A model generated the notes under the pieces. The model searched no databases, was not told the DNA's origin, and worked only from the letters and a program-made list of their open reading frames with translations. The translations under genes were made by a program, and so were the position numbers. From Gnetum montanum (lineage: Eukaryota > Streptophyta > Gnetopsida > Gnetales > Gnetaceae), in NCBI GenBank assembly GCA_015680685.1, contig MNCI01027470.1, positions 50,515 through 114,514 of the forward strand: 64,000 bases of DNA, given 5' to 3'. Positions 1-12,856 of this stretch are shown piece by piece (within the stretch, counting starts at the first letter, position 1; each line of letters opens with the position of its first letter).

Positions 1-2829
1 AATTTCTTTAACTTTTCTAGTTTTTGTTTTACAACTTTCTTTAACTTTTCTTATTTTTTGTTTTACAAAATCGTTATACTTTTCCATTTTTTGTGTGTTT
101 GTGTGTGTGTGTTCCACCATGTAAGTTTGTCACCCAATAAGTGTTCGGAATGATGGTATGAACTGTTTTCATATTGATTGCTAATGTTTGGTTTTTACCT
201 TTAAGTCACAATGTTGATACTAATGTATGTTTCTTTTGATCTGGCAGGCAATGAGACCACTTCATCCATCCATCCACCAGTTTCTATGGTCTCTCTCGGC
301 TTGGAAATGTACAGTCCCCTTCTAATAAGAACTTAAACCAATCGATGACTAGGTATTTCTCAAACTAAGGAAGGACTCAAGGATTAAAAATGGTGTGACT
401 TCAAGGGAACTTGATGCTTTCATGTTGGTCATTCTCTTGGGTGCTTGGATGTTTTGCTTCTTGAGTTTTCTTACCGTTCCGATGTAACCCAATTATCGGA
501 AGCTGAGAAAATAAAAATAAGAAGTCTTTGCATGGTGTGGTTCTCATGCATAAAAACAAAAAACACAAAAAAAAAGTGAGAATTCAAAGCACACCCCTTA
601 GAAGAAATAAAACTTGGTCTACAAGCACTAGTTATGGAACCAAAAGTGTTCCCTCTAACTAAGGACCTTCTCGCTTCACATTCCCTCCTCTGTTTCGTTG
701 GAATGGTGGTGACTCTTGGGAAAGGCATTCTTGTTATCCAAGTGGATGGTTTAGCCGAATGCATTAATGCGAAGTCACTGGATGTGGTTGGTTTGAGGCC
801 GGACTTGGAATGGGATTCGCTAAGTCACATTAATCATGAAACACACAAGGGGCTGTACACCACCTTGTTCTTGAGATTCCATTCCATCCTCTTCTCTCCA
901 CCCTTCTCTCCATTATTCACCTCATTGCTGGTTATATCATTAGTATATATTTTGGTTGATGCATTGTTTTCTTTTTGGTAAATTTTTGCGATTAAGACTT
1001 TAACTCTTGCTCCAAATAACATTTTCGGAGCCTACGGACTCTTTGAATGTGGGTTTGTCAAGGCATTACGGGCATGAGCCTGCTTTGGGGAGGATCCACT
1101 GACATTCCTATTTGGAGCATTAGTTAAATTCTTTCCCTTAACATTTTGCAATTAATTTTATTTTGTTCATTACCATCTTAACATCCATTTCACTAATGTT
1201 TTTAGTTGTCCCTTTTTATCTATCTTTCTTACTCCTTTTGTTTCTCCATTCTAACGCTACCGGAGGTTCGCGATTAGTCATGGAGGTATGGGGCCCGATT
1301 TTTTCGATTTTCTCTTAGCCCTGAAATTTTTTATTTTCTTCCTAACCCCTACACCTTCGATAGTCATCATTAATATATCCCTAGATCTGTATTAGCCATA
1401 CCACAACCTAGCCAATGAACTTACACCGAAGCAAGGTATCAATTACATGATAATTCATTTACCCTTGCTAATATAAGATTGTGTTGTGTGTGTAGATGAC
1501 GATCATACAACAACAGATTGGATCTGGAGCAAACACTTGGAATGGAATCACACTAGAAGCCGCTATGCAAGGAGCAAGATCGATGAAGCGCTTACCGACG
1601 GACAACGGAAGGCGCAATCTTGGCGTTGGCAGCAATAACACTTCTTTCTCTCTCTTTCTTTCTTTCTCAGCTGCCAACTAAGGCCTAATGTCATTGTAAT
1701 AAGGCGTTCACCCTTGTTGTCATGAACTCCAGTTTTGTTAAGTCTTGTAATGATGATCCATTCACATGTCATCCCATTAGTCTCATTCCCCTCAATAATT
1801 CCATACCTTCCTAATATTATTGTAAGGAACTCAAGGACAAGTTTTCATTCAGTCATGGGGGTATGATGAGACACGATTCGCATGAGCCACGATATCGCAT
1901 CATCCCCTGTGATGTCGCATACACGATATTGCAGCCCGTCACCAAATCTATAAATAAGAGGTAGCACTCCCCTTATTTCCCATCCTAGGCTAAAAGTAGG
2001 GAAACTCTGGTAGATTGATCACTCCAGAGATAGAATATTTTCCATGTGCCCACAGTAGGAGTCCCCAAGTGAACGGATCTTTATTCAAGTAGCTTTGTAC
2101 CTGAATGCAAGTTATGTACGGCAATAAAGATGAGCTTTGTGGATAAACCTTACAATGCATGGAATAGGATTTATTACTTGTTATTTAGTACCTATTATTT
2201 CTTACCTATTATTTATTACCCTGCATTAGCGCGACATGTGTACAACTTGATTACGAGCATTGACAAATGTGTACGGCTAATCAAGGAATCGGCTGCTCAT
2301 CGCGATTAGATTCTCTCACCCTTATCTCCTAGAATGCGGAATGAGTACGACTTGATTACAAGCATCTAAGGATGTGTACGGCTAGTCAAGAAATCAGCTA
2401 CTCATTACGTTTAGGCTAGTTAAGTGCCTCAGTACGACCACTTCAAGCACATATGTTACGTGTGGTAATCCCAGTAACAATTAGCGTTTGGTAGCCACAG
2501 TTGCATAGTTCAAGGTGTGTATAGTAAGTGGGAACGGATGCTGACGCTAGTTAATTTAGACTTAGTTCATTAGTTAGAGTTAGTTAGTTTCTCAACCCTT
2601 CACCTCAATAGCATAGGAGAAAAACACATAAAAGACTATAAAAATCATATACCTCAGACTTACTTAACCATACACCGTGACAACTACAAGTAAGTCTGGG
2701 AAGACAACAAATGATTAACCCCAAGTGTTCCATGGGGCGTGTAGGCATTTAGTCTACAAAGTTTGACCAGATCACGCATGCTACGCTCGTTTCATATGGT
2801 TGAGTGTAGGGGTACCTCGCCACTCATCA
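1..2829 (+). mobile_element. 3' part of an Athila-like Ty3/gypsy LTR retrotransposon (truncated by the window start)
   Basis: Positions 1-1863 match, in order and with many changes, the non-coding stretch after pol in the two elements further right (about 10900-12100 and 25300-27016). Shared blocks include a T-rich opening, a block with repeated CATCCA near 260, the phrase GACTTCAAGGG near 397, and GCACTAGTTATGG near 625. No convincing coding sequence remains; the short open frames here are not conserved between the copies. A purine-rich tract with GGGGG lies just before the 3' LTR. Orientation is plus because the LTR follows the tract. The body of the element lies outside the window. Confidence 0.75.
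1864..2829 (+). repeat. 3' LTR of the left-hand Athila-like element
   Basis: A 966-bp block starting TGATGAGACACG and ending CACTCATCA, so it has the TG...CA ends of an LTR. The same sequence recurs, interrupted by a gap, at 55088-56208. Its last 250 bp are also recognisably related to the LTR ends at 18862 and 27916: a CAGTACGACC-like block, GTAACCCAGTAAC-like blocks and a terminal GTGTAGGGGTA. A short TATAAATAAGAGG at about 1949 is a plausible LTR promoter (TATA) element. The 5' LTR partner and target duplication are outside the window. Confidence 0.8.
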
Positions 2830-4065
2830 GTGACCTTGCACCAATAATGACGTAGAATGAACTACGATATCATAGATGCAATATCCTATCTATGATATTT
2901 TGTTCGCCAAAAAATGGATTTATCAATTGTCATGATCGAATGCCTCTAACAGATACCCTAGTTAAAAAAACTTTCCTCATACTTAGGATTTGAAGTTGAT
3001 CTCCCTAAAAATTTATGTTGTAATAATACAATAGTAATTCAACTATCCTAAGATTATGTGCATCACAAAAAATCAAAATACATTGACATTAAATACTATT
3101 CCATCAAGCAAAAAGTGAAAAAAGAAATCTTCAAATCCATTCACATTAGTTCAAATGAGATACTTTCTAATTTACTAACAAAAATCTTTTCTCTCACAAA
3201 ATCAAGTGTGTCAATGAACCTAGAAGAATCAGAACATGATAAAGAAAAGGAAAGCAAAAAATGAAGAATGAAGATTTCCTTCCATCCTAAGGAGAGATTA
3301 TCAGTTTTTTAGATTGGAAGATAATAATTTTTGTTTTTATTATATAATAGGAGTTTATTTTAATGAAATATAGGAAATTTTCCTTTTGATGGATAGTTGT
3401 AATGTTATTTTGGCCTCAATCCATATATATATTTAATTTTTAGGGTTATTTAGTCATTAAGACTATATTATATTATTTTTACTAAAATTTACCCCACTTC
3501 TCATATATATATATATATATCCAAGAAACCTCTTGGTAATTTGTATCAAGAAATCATAAACATGATTTCACCATGAATTTGACTATTTCATAATCAATTC
3601 ATCAACATCATTCATTATTATTTACTCAATCTTGAAAGTTGAATAATCAAAATTGGGGACATTCACTATTTTGATTATATCTCAATAACTTTGTAATATG
3701 TTTTAATGATTATAGATTTATTTGAAAGGTAGAATAAGCAACTACTTGCAAATAAAATTTCATCTCAATATTTATCATGATTTGAAATAAATTTTCTCTA
3801 TAAGATGGTAAAATTTCTAAGTCTTAAAATTTTACTAGAATGATTAATGGTCAATGATTAGATCATTTCTCCCTTATCACACAACTATTTGATGAAATAT
3901 TAGATTTATTTGAAAGCTAATATCTGTGGGAAGGTTCACTTAAAATATTAGCATTAGGCACCTAACAAATTTTAAGTTATCTCTCAAATTTGCACTACAA
4001 GAATCACCACAATGTTTAATAGATTACAAAAAACATAACAAAATCTTAGTTTTTGGATACCTTTT
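2830..4065. other. AT-rich spacer, no gene seen
   Basis: Very AT-rich sequence between two LTR elements. It holds an (AT)9 microsatellite at 3503-3520. One 68-codon open frame at 3058-3264 is K/S/I-rich, resembles no family I know and fits chance in AT-rich DNA. I see no RNA gene or regulatory site. Confidence 0.6.
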
Positions 4066-4850
4066 TAATGAATCATGTCCACCATTGCATCAATAAGCAT
4101 GCATTAATGTAGCCCTATCAATGCAGATCCATTGATGTATATAATATGCATTGATCTAGTGTTATGTTACACCTATATAAATGCACGTACCCATTGCATT
4201 TATGACATGTTATGTCATTAGTGTAGCTAAGTTCTTGCAGTTTTATTTCTCTAAAGTTAGAATATTTTCTAAGTGCTCATCGTAGGAACTCAAGCAATTG
4301 TACAAATCTTTTTTAAGCATCTTATACCTAACATATTGATGTAACTAACACTAAAGATGAGATTCTTGATATTTCTTGCAGAACTTGGGATAGTTTAATA
4401 TTTCTTACATGCACTTAATAATAAACTCATAAGTACGACCACTTCGAGCATACCATTTAATGCTTGTTAATCTCTGGTAGTGCTAATTTTGTATGCCCAA
4501 TAATTGATACTTGGTAAATCAGTAACATTAATACAAGTTTAGGATGTGTACAGAAAGTGGGCCCAAATACTTATGTTAGGCTAGTTACTCTTAGAACCGA
4601 TAGATAGCTAGAATAGTTAATTCTCAACCATTTATCTTTTTAACACTTAGGATTAAAAGTATAAAAGTATAAAATATAAATAAATATCATATGCCTTAAC
4701 TCACACGTAACCATACATATGAGCCTACCCAAGTAAGAGCTAAGAAGACAACAATCATATTTCCCAAAGTCACCATCTTTGTCTATAGGCACACTTAGGA
4801 GCTAAGTCCATGGAGTTTGACTAGATTGCTAGTGCACACTTATGATTCAT
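4066..4850 (+). repeat. 5' LTR of element 1 (3' end lost)
   Basis: It aligns with 15921-16720: ACACCTATATAAATGC (TATA box at about 4173), TTTATTTCTCTA, AGTGCTCA, a CTTAGTACGACCACTTCGAGC-like block and TTTGACTAGAT near the end. The start reads TAATGAATC where the 3' LTR has TGATGAATC, so the terminal TG is mutated. The last roughly 40 bp of the 3' LTR, ending ACTCATCA, have no counterpart here; the homology stops where an inverted repeat begins at 4851. Confidence 0.75.
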
Positions 4851-4912
4851 ATTAGTCTTTAATAAAAATAGTGTGCTTTGCCCTTAGCACACTTGTGTTA
4901 TTAAAGACTAGT
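4851..4912. repeat. Imperfect 27-bp inverted repeat (hairpin) at the LTR-gag junction
   Basis: The left arm, 4851-4877, starts ATTAGTCTTTAATA. The right arm, 4886-4912, ends TTATTAAAGACTAGT. The inner ends GTGTGCT and AGCACAC pair perfectly around the 8-nt loop TTGCCCTT, with a few mismatches in the middle of the arms. It sits exactly between the truncated 5' LTR and the gag start codon at 4913, replacing the LTR end, primer-binding site and leader that the sister element keeps. Confidence 0.75.
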
Positions 4913-7560
4913 ATGGCTTCTTCTCACAAGGATGAATCTCCACCACTTACTAGCAAAACCAATTAGAGATAGAATGTCCAAAAGTTGCAGATGCCCAACA
5001 ATTCCATGTTGTATACACCCATCCAAACCCTTACACCTTGGATTTCACCTTCATCCTACATCAAGAAAAGGAACTATGATGGAGGAATATTGAAGGCAAC
5101 ATCATATTACCTCCCGACTAATTTGTTCCTGCAATGTTGATGAAAAATATAATCTGGTTAGGCATCACCAAACTTAATGTAGAGTATGAGGTCCAAGACC
5201 ATCTTTTTCAGGATTATCATCTCACCAATGCCCAATAGAAAAAGGATCGGTTGATGGAAGCATAATATGAGGCTTCAAAAGACAATAGGTTCCCTTCCTA
5301 GTTATTCTTGCAGCAACACAAGGAAGGCAAAGACTTATTTTTAGGTTCATCCCAATAGATAGACTATCCCCCTTTCTTTGATGGGGAGACCCTTAACCAT
5401 AGGTTACAATCAACTATGGACAACCTTGGTGATGGGAAGAATGATTCTCAAGAGCAAGGGATCTCAAAATATGACAACAACAGTCATTCACTCAAGAGTA
5501 AGAAAAATGACAAATACAAATACAAAAAAAAAAGATAAACCCAAGGAATGGGATAGGGAGTAAAAAAGGAGATCCAACAGGCATCGTTCAAGTGCTGATT
5601 CCTCTTCTTCCTTACCCTAATCATCATCCTCATCCTCCAACTCTGATAGGAGAAGCAAAGGCCAAGACAAAATAAAGAACAATAGAGATCGAGATGGATA
5701 TGAATAATGGGATAGGGATGATTGTAGAACCCACTAGGATAGAAGAGAGTAGGGGTAGGAATAGCAACAAGGGAAGGAGCATCACAAAGAAAAAAAGCCT
5801 AGCAGGACTCACCATAGGCATCATAGCCATGACAAGGGCCACTAAGACCATTATAACTATGATAAACCTCTATTAGCTACTAGGAATATGTTGAATATTT
5901 TAGAGGCAATTAGAATCCCAACTAAGCACTTGAAAGATAGTTGCATTGAAATGCTAGATATGAACAATATTCCTAGATTTGATGGGGGATATAACTTAGA
6001 TCTACAAAACCATCTACAAGCCTTTAATGATGCTTATGCCTTGAAAAATATTGAGAATGAATAGAAAAATATGAAACTATTTTCCAAGATAATCATTAAA
6101 TAAGTTCAAAGTTGGAACCAATCCTTATAATCAAAATTTATCCACCGATGAAGTGCACTTCTAGACGTGTTCAATGATAACTATCAAACATACTCCAAAG
6201 TTTCCAATTTGAAGAGGCAAATCTAAGGTTGGAAACAAGGCAACCAACCATGAGTCCTTAGATGCAACTCTAGGTAGATAATATTCTCTTTTGCACGAAT
6301 ACCCAAGCCATGGATACTCCCAACCATGTCATATCATAGATGCGCTTAGGACTAAAACAAGATGAACTCTTGGAGAACATGCCCAAGGGAGAATTTTTGA
6401 GGTGACGATTCATTAGATCCAAAGGATAATTGATCAGGTGGCCAAATAAGAATGTGAACTTCAAAAGTGAGAAAGTAAAAAAGAATATAACAAGGATCCC
6501 TCCATTCACAAGAGGGAGGTCCATTTCTATGATAATGAGGAGGCGACATCGCTTGATGAATTAGTGTAAAGGAAAACCTTGCTGATATAGAAATCTATTA
6601 CTGAAATATCAACTAATGTAGATAAGATGTGGGACTCCTTGAATGAGAAGTTTCAAATCGCTTTGAAGATTGCAAAATAATGCAAAGAGTAATGGATAGT
6701 GGTCATAAAACAAAAAAGAAAAAGGATACCAAATAAGGATATCACAAAGATAAGGGTAAATCTGTAGCAGTAGAGGAGGTTGCAGGTTCTAAAATTGATG
6801 ATGACAGTTGTGATATTTGAATATCCTAAGGAATTTTATCTAGTGTTATCATACCTACAAGAATCTAGGGTATACGCTTTGAATCCTAAATTGGCAAAAT
6901 GGCAAGGACCCAGGCTATTGCCTTACTCACAAGACAACTATAGTCAGTAATTCCACCAACAAGCATATTATCCATTTGGAGTGCCACCTAAACCTCAAGA
7001 GTAGTACTAGCAGTGGAAACTACCACAGTTTTGGGGGATGCCACCACCAAGGCAACAATATCCTTATCAATAACCAGATCCCTATGGTTACTATGTTTAA
7101 CAACTAGTATCCCCACATGACTCCTCTAGTCATGCTTCCTTCCTATACCACTACTACCCTTTGGAATACTACATAGCATCTTCTTTAAGAGAGAGTCTCC
7201 ATTTTCCTTCTATCCTTCTCAACACTCATCCACTCTTGCACCACAACCAACAACACCTTTGCCACCTGTTCCATCTATACAATGGAAAATACCTACATAC
7301 CCATAACAAAGGAATACTACAAGGGCAATGAATCTACAACTAACTCCCTAGGTGAGTGGTCCTTAATACAAACCTTGTAAAGGTCATTCTTTAGAACCAA
7401 TAGTTCCACAAAGCCCTCTCAAACACCTGTGGCTGCCAACCCTACTACTTCTACCTTTGAAGGTCATATCGATTCGCCTTTAAACCAAAACTCTCCCAAA
7501 CTCCGTACTGTCATGTTGACCCATGTGATCACAAATTAGATTAAGGCCAACCACCTTCTC
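4913..7560 (+). pseudogene. gag pseudogene of element 1
   Basis: The start ATGGCTTCTTCTCACAAGG matches the gag start of the sister element at 19028. The middle (5580-5870) is a low-complexity Ser/Arg/Lys/Asp-rich linker. The best conserved part is at 5895-6060, where the translation contains DMNNIPRFDGGYNLD followed by NHLQAF; that block is shared with 19985-20115 and is typical of the structural gag domain. Pro/Gln/Tyr-rich sequence follows (6870-7330). Many in-frame stops and frameshifts make it a pseudogene. In a living element Gag would form the cytoplasmic particle. Confidence 0.7.
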
Positions 7561-7760
7561 AGGAAGAGATTTGATCCTAGGTGTCATCATGGAAAGGGCA
7601 TGATTAAGCACAATAGATGCAAGAATAGGGATTCAAGACCTTTTCGTAGAGATTTCAAAGGAAAATAAATTTCTAAAAGTGAAGAAGAAGAGAATTCCAT
7701 GCATCACATATAATAACATGAGATGCCATTGCATGCAATGATTATGGACCATCAAAGACA
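7560..7760 (+). pseudogene. Protease remnant with internal deletion
   Basis: The sequence runs from a block matching 21635-21650 of element 2 (AGGAAGAGATTTGATCC) straight into a block matching 21931 onward (CATCATGGAAAGGGCATG). About 275 bp present in element 2 are missing, and these include the aspartic protease active-site region. What remains corresponds to the protease C-terminal part and its linker to RT. Without the active site, Gag-Pol could not be processed. Confidence 0.6.
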
Positions 7761-7989
7761 CATCACTTCAAACATGTAATCAATGTGTAGAAACCATAGT
7801 AATTCAAAGGTGCCTATATGCAACAACCACAAAACAAGAGGGTACCTAGTGTTTGATAACATATAATGAAGTTGAATCAATTATATGCATGGAACTAGAT
7901 AAGAGCCTTACCAAATCCTATGTTGAGAGCATGGACAAAATGAAGAAACTCCATTACCAACTCTCCAATGCATAAACTAAAATAGATTA

Positions 7990-9010
7990 AGGAGAGTTGG
8001 AGATCCCTAACACTTTCAAGAAAGAACCCCTTGAAATAAAGGCTCTACAAGTAGGCATGGAATATGCATTTCTTAAAAATGGCAAGTTGGTAATTATCAA
8101 TGCCACACTTGCTTTGGAGAAGAAACAAATATTGTTGAATGTTGTGAACAAATGGCCAACAACCTTTGCTTAGTCACAACATGAGCTTACAGGGATAGAT
8201 CCTCAAATATGCTAGCACCAAACCTACACAGACTGTTTCAACAAAACAAAGAGACAACCACAATGATGATTAAATCCAAAACTCAAGCAAGTCATCACAG
8301 AGAATATTGAATAGCTCCTCAAACCTAGGTTCATCTACGCAATTGCAAATAGTAAGTGGGTTAGGCCACTCATTATTATTTCAAAAAAGGGAGGAAAATG
8401 GATAGTCTATATAGACTTTCGGCTACTAAATATGGCAACATATAGGGACCATTTTCCATTACCATTTGTGGATTAGGCATTGGATACTATAGTACGACAT
8501 TGTTACTACAGCTTTCTAGATGGTTATAGTGGGTACATCCAAGTCCAGATAGCACTAGAAAACCAAGTCAAGACTATATTCACAAGTCCCTAGGGGAATT
8601 TTATATATAGGAAGATGTCCTTTGGCCTATGCAATGTTCCTATCAAATTTCAATGGTTGGTTCTTAGCATCTTTCAACAACAAATTCATATCAGGGTAAA
8701 AGTCTTAATGGATGACTTCTCTACCTATGGGGCTATCTTTGAGTAAGCCTTGAATTACCTTGAGCAAGTTATTCAAAGGTGTGTGGAGATTAATTTAAGG
8801 CTCAATTAGAAAAAGACCCACCTAATGGTCCAAGAACGCATTGTCTTGGGGCACAAAATTTCTCACAATGGGATTGAGGTGGACCTAAAGAAAGTATGGA
8901 TCATCCAAGGAATAACTAGATAGCCAAAAATGGTGAAAGATATAAGGTCATTTCTTAGCCACATAGGTTATTACAAGTGCTTCATTAAAAACTTTTTTAA
9001 AATCACCAAA
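7990..9010 (+). pseudogene. Reverse transcriptase domain of element 1
   Basis: Translating with stops ignored gives the RT landmarks in order: a FPLPF block near 8455, FLDGYSGYIQ near 8513-8540, KMSFGLCN near 8610, and the catalytic box VLMDDFSTYG at 8702-8731, with both catalytic Asp present. DVKKV/IIQGI-type and FLSHIGYYK blocks follow. In-frame stops (for example at 8171 and 8751) and frameshifts disable it. In family terms this domain copies the element RNA into DNA. Confidence 0.85.
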
Positions 9011-9520
9011 CCATTGATGGAACTCACAAAGAAGGATGCACTGTTCACTTGGACCAATGAATGTGAGAACACATTCCACTAGTTGAAGTAGAAACTTGTA
9101 GAAACTCTAATTCTATGGGTACTTGATTGGTATATACCATTCCACATCATGATGGATGCATCAAACTATGCTTTGGGGGTCATGCTTATACAATTACATG
9201 ATCGGATACATCCATACTACATCCATTGTGTAAGTAGGAGCATCGTGGATGCACAACTGAACTACACAACCATTGAAAAGGATCTCATGGTAGTGGTGTA
9301 TGCTTTAGAAAAATTTAGGTGCTATGTGCTTGAATACCATGTTTTTATGCACAATAACCATAGTGCTATACAATTCTTCATGAATAAACCAATAGTGAGT
9401 CCTCATGTCATACGGTGGCTAGTGATTCTTTAAGAATTTGATCTTATGATGATTGACAAAAATGAGACCAAGAATGTGGTTGTTAATCACTTGTCTTAGT
9501 TGATATGGGATAACAAAGAG
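9010..9520 (+). pseudogene. RNase H domain of element 1
   Basis: The longest open stretch is 9149-9433. It shows the Ty3/gypsy RT-RNase H signature: DASNYALGVML, then AQLNYTTIEKDLMVVVYALEKF, then VIRWLVIL. The Asp of DAS and the Glu of EKDL match the usual catalytic positions. The frame closes with a stop at 9432 inside the usual LLQEFD block, and the sequence continues to NHLS near 9490. The domain degrades the RNA strand of the hybrid during reverse transcription. Confidence 0.8.
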
Positions 9521-9539
9521 GATGAAGGATCATTATCTG

Positions 9540-10880
9540 ATCAATTCCTAGATTAACTCCTCTTTGTCAATGCTATTGAAGTTGGAAATTCCAAAGATTC
9601 CAATTGGTATGATCACATTCTCTCCTACCTACTCACTCAGGAGATACCACATTAATGGAATAGTAGGAAGAAACAACAATTTCTTCACCAGGTCAAAAAT
9701 TTTATGGAAATCAAAGGTAATCTCTACAAGAGTTGCATTAACAACTTGGTACAACGGTGTTTTCCTAATGCAGATCAACTTTAAGTCTTCCAAGATGCTC
9801 ATGAAGGTCCTTGTGGGAGCCACTATGATGGGAGGAGGATGGCCATTAAAATCCTCATGGTAGGGTATTATTGGCCAATGATCTTCAAGGATGCCCATCA
9901 CTTCTTCTACTCCTATGATAGATGTCAATGAGATGTAGGGATTACCGCATGAATAGAAGGGTCCCAACAGTGGATTCAACCATTAGAGCATTTCAATCTT
10001 TGGGGAATCAACTTCATGGGATCCATCAATCCCATGTCCAATGAAAAGGCATACATAATCATGGTTTTTGACTATCACACCAAGTGGGCTAAGGCCATCA
10101 TCATCACTAACTGTTCATCCTCTATGGTAGCACGGTTTGTACAACAAATTATTGTAAATAGTTTGGTGTGCCATGGGCACTAATTTCTAAAATTGGACAC
10201 ACTTTATAGGTGTCACTTTTCAAAAAATTATGCAATGCTTGGGGGTTAAACATAAACTCACAAGTCCATACCATCCCCAAGCCAATAGTCAAGCAAAGGT
10301 CACAAATAGAGAAATAACAAAAATACTAACATGCAGAGCACCAAGCTCAATGATGCTCTTTGGACTTATCATTTAACATAGAAATTTCCTATTAGATATT
10401 CTCTCTATGAATTAGTATACCAGAAACTCCTAACTCTTCCTATCTCAACCAAGCTTTATATACTTTTAACAACCTATGACCTTGACCTGGATTTAAGTCT
10501 AACTCAATGAAAAAGATTGATGAATCTAAACATCATAGAAGAAAATTGATTAGTGGCACTATCCTAGAATGAAGTGCACAAGGCACACAACAAGCAATGC
10601 CATGATCTTCATATAAGGAAAGTTAAATTTCAACTAGGAGATAAGGTGCTCTACTAGAACCCCATATATGTACCTCAATGTACAAAATTCTAAACACTAT
10701 GGAAGAGCCCTTATAATATCCATAAAAATTTTTCATCTGAGGCCATGATGATTTACCATCCTGCCAGCCCAAACTGGCAATTATTGGTAAACATGAAACA
10801 AGTCAAACCTTTCCTACAAACAAGAGTAACCAGTGGCCACAACACCTCAACTAATAACCAAGCTCGTTCTATTTTTTAGA
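9540..10880 (+). pseudogene. Integrase domain of element 1
   Basis: The zinc-binding N-terminal part is at 9800-9940 (HEGPCG-like, then a MVGYYWP-like block, then a YDRCQ-like block). The core follows at 9995-10300 with WGINFMGS, a YHTKWAKA block and PYHPQANSQ. Two catalytic positions appear lost: the second-Asp block reads SKIGHT instead of SDNGT, and the Glu after NSQ is Lys (AKVTN). A degraded C-terminal part reaches about 10880. Multiple stops and frameshifts. Confidence 0.8.
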
Positions 10881-12856
10881 TCTCTTCCTTTCAACTAAGT
10901 TTTGGGGGAGATGACCATCCATGTTGACATTTTGTAATGGCTTCTCAGCTTTTCAACTTTTTTCTTTTACAAATTCTTTATACACTTTTTGTTTTCTTGA
11001 GTATTTTGCAATTTCTTTTATATTTTGCCTTATTTGAATTTTCTTTCATGTGTTTTTCTTCTTTATTACCATTAGGACATTAGTGCTTGATACAGATACT
11101 GATTGTTGGAGGTTTATTAAACTATATCGATTCAATTGGTTGCTTGATAAGTAGATTTCATCTTTGAATTATGACATTGATTAATGGAACATTGGGTGAG
11201 CTCATGTCATCCACCCATTCCATTCAACTCCATGATGTTCTCTCATCTTGGAAGCATGAGGTCCTTTCTTAATAACAACTTATAAAAGAATCCATGACCT
11301 TGGTACTTACCAAACTTGGAACAAATCAAATGGAATTGATAAGGGTGTGGCTTCAAGGGGATTTGTTACCTTTTTATACTTACCTACCATCTAGAGTTTT
11401 ATGGGTATTCTTATCAATTCTTCACCATTCCTAACTTTGATCATTAATAGGAAGAATGTCTTTGCATGATGTGGTTCCCATAAAAACAAACACACACACA
11501 CAACATGAGAATTCAAAGCACATCCCTTAGACGAAATAATGGACTACAAGCACTAGTTATGGGGCAGGAAAGACATGTTACCCATGCTTGAAGCCACCCC
11601 TCTAACTAAGGCCCTCTTAACTTTTTGCTTCTTTTTTATTCTCTATTTGAAATGGTGGGGGATCTTTGGGAGTGTTCATAAACTTTGGGAAGTCAAATAG
11701 TCTAAATATGCCAATGGGAAGTCATTGGAAGTGGATGGAATTGGTTCTAACTACAAATGGAACAATATCAAGTCACATTAATCACACAATCCACAAAGGA
11801 CTTCATGTGACCAAGATGTGAGACTCCATCACCACATACTCTCTCATCATCAACTCTTACCATCTACCATATCACTACCTCTTATCATGGTTGATCAATG
11901 TGTCTATTATGATAGGTCCTAATTCTTGATGATTTCTTATGTGGGTTTAATTTTTAATGGTCAATGATAATTCATCATCCTTAGTGCCTACAAACTCCTA
12001 GGTATGAGGAAATGCAAGGACATTAAGGGCATCTACTTGCTATGGGAAGGACCCACTTGCATACTCCTTGGTTTGGTTTTGTTAAACTTTTTGTCCCTTA
12101 GTTATTTTGCACTCAATTTCATTATTTTCCAACAAGAAACATCCAATTTTTGCACTCTTTGACAATATAATTTTCTCCAAATATCCTTTCCCAAATCAAT
12201 TTCAAGCCTTCTTCCATGATTTTTCATCATTCTAGGCTTTTCTGGTTTCCTTTGAACTCCAATTTCATTACCAAACTTTTCCCCAACACTTAGTTTTTTA
12301 TCATGAAAAATTGTCTTAAATGAATACATCGATGCATCCTCGTCAATGCAACTGAATGCATTAATGCATCCCCGTTGACACATCCTTGTTGATACATCAA
12401 CAAAAATATATAAATATGCACCAACACTTAGCCAATTTTTCACATTTTCTTCATAATGCGAGGGGATTTTATGCAATTTTTAGAGCCCAAAGCACCTTCT
12501 GAGAGCTTTAACTTTCCAACCGCTTATCCGATTCACCTAATTCTTTGACCTTCTAGCTATCGAAGGTAAGCTTTACATTATGGGGACCATAAATCTATGG
12601 TTTATGTCAAAAAAAATTTGCAAATTTTTTTAACTCCCCAAGGTTTAACTATTAAAATCCCCATCTACACTACGTTAAACCTCATAAACAAATTTTGGAG
12701 ACTAAATGGCTAAAATAATAATAATATTATAATAAACTAATCAATCTACCATGATCACAACTAACCTAAGTATAACTTAGTCAAAAAAGAAAGGTATCAA
12801 AGAGTACTAAGCGTTTCACATTAATTACTAATCCTTGGTTATGTTTATGATTATAG
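10881..12856 (+). other. Non-coding region between pol and the 3' ORF of element 1
   Basis: T-rich, then a block shared with the other two Athila-like copies (about 11100-12080): CATCCACCCATTCC near 11209, GGCTTCAAGGGGA at 11351, GCACTAGTTATGGG near 11549, and AGGACCCACTTGCATA near 12049. Conservation of a non-coding segment across three diverged copies suggests these sequences served the element. From 12100 to 12856 I see AT-rich sequence with minus-strand chance frames only. Confidence 0.6.

Noticed and set aside
634-981. 115-codon open frame on the plus strand
   Set aside because: It lies in the non-coding 3' region shared by three Athila-like copies, and the corresponding stretches near 11560 and 26040 are not open in this frame.
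3058-3264. 68-codon Lys/Ser-rich frame
   Set aside because: AT-rich spacer, no family motif and no splice or promoter context.
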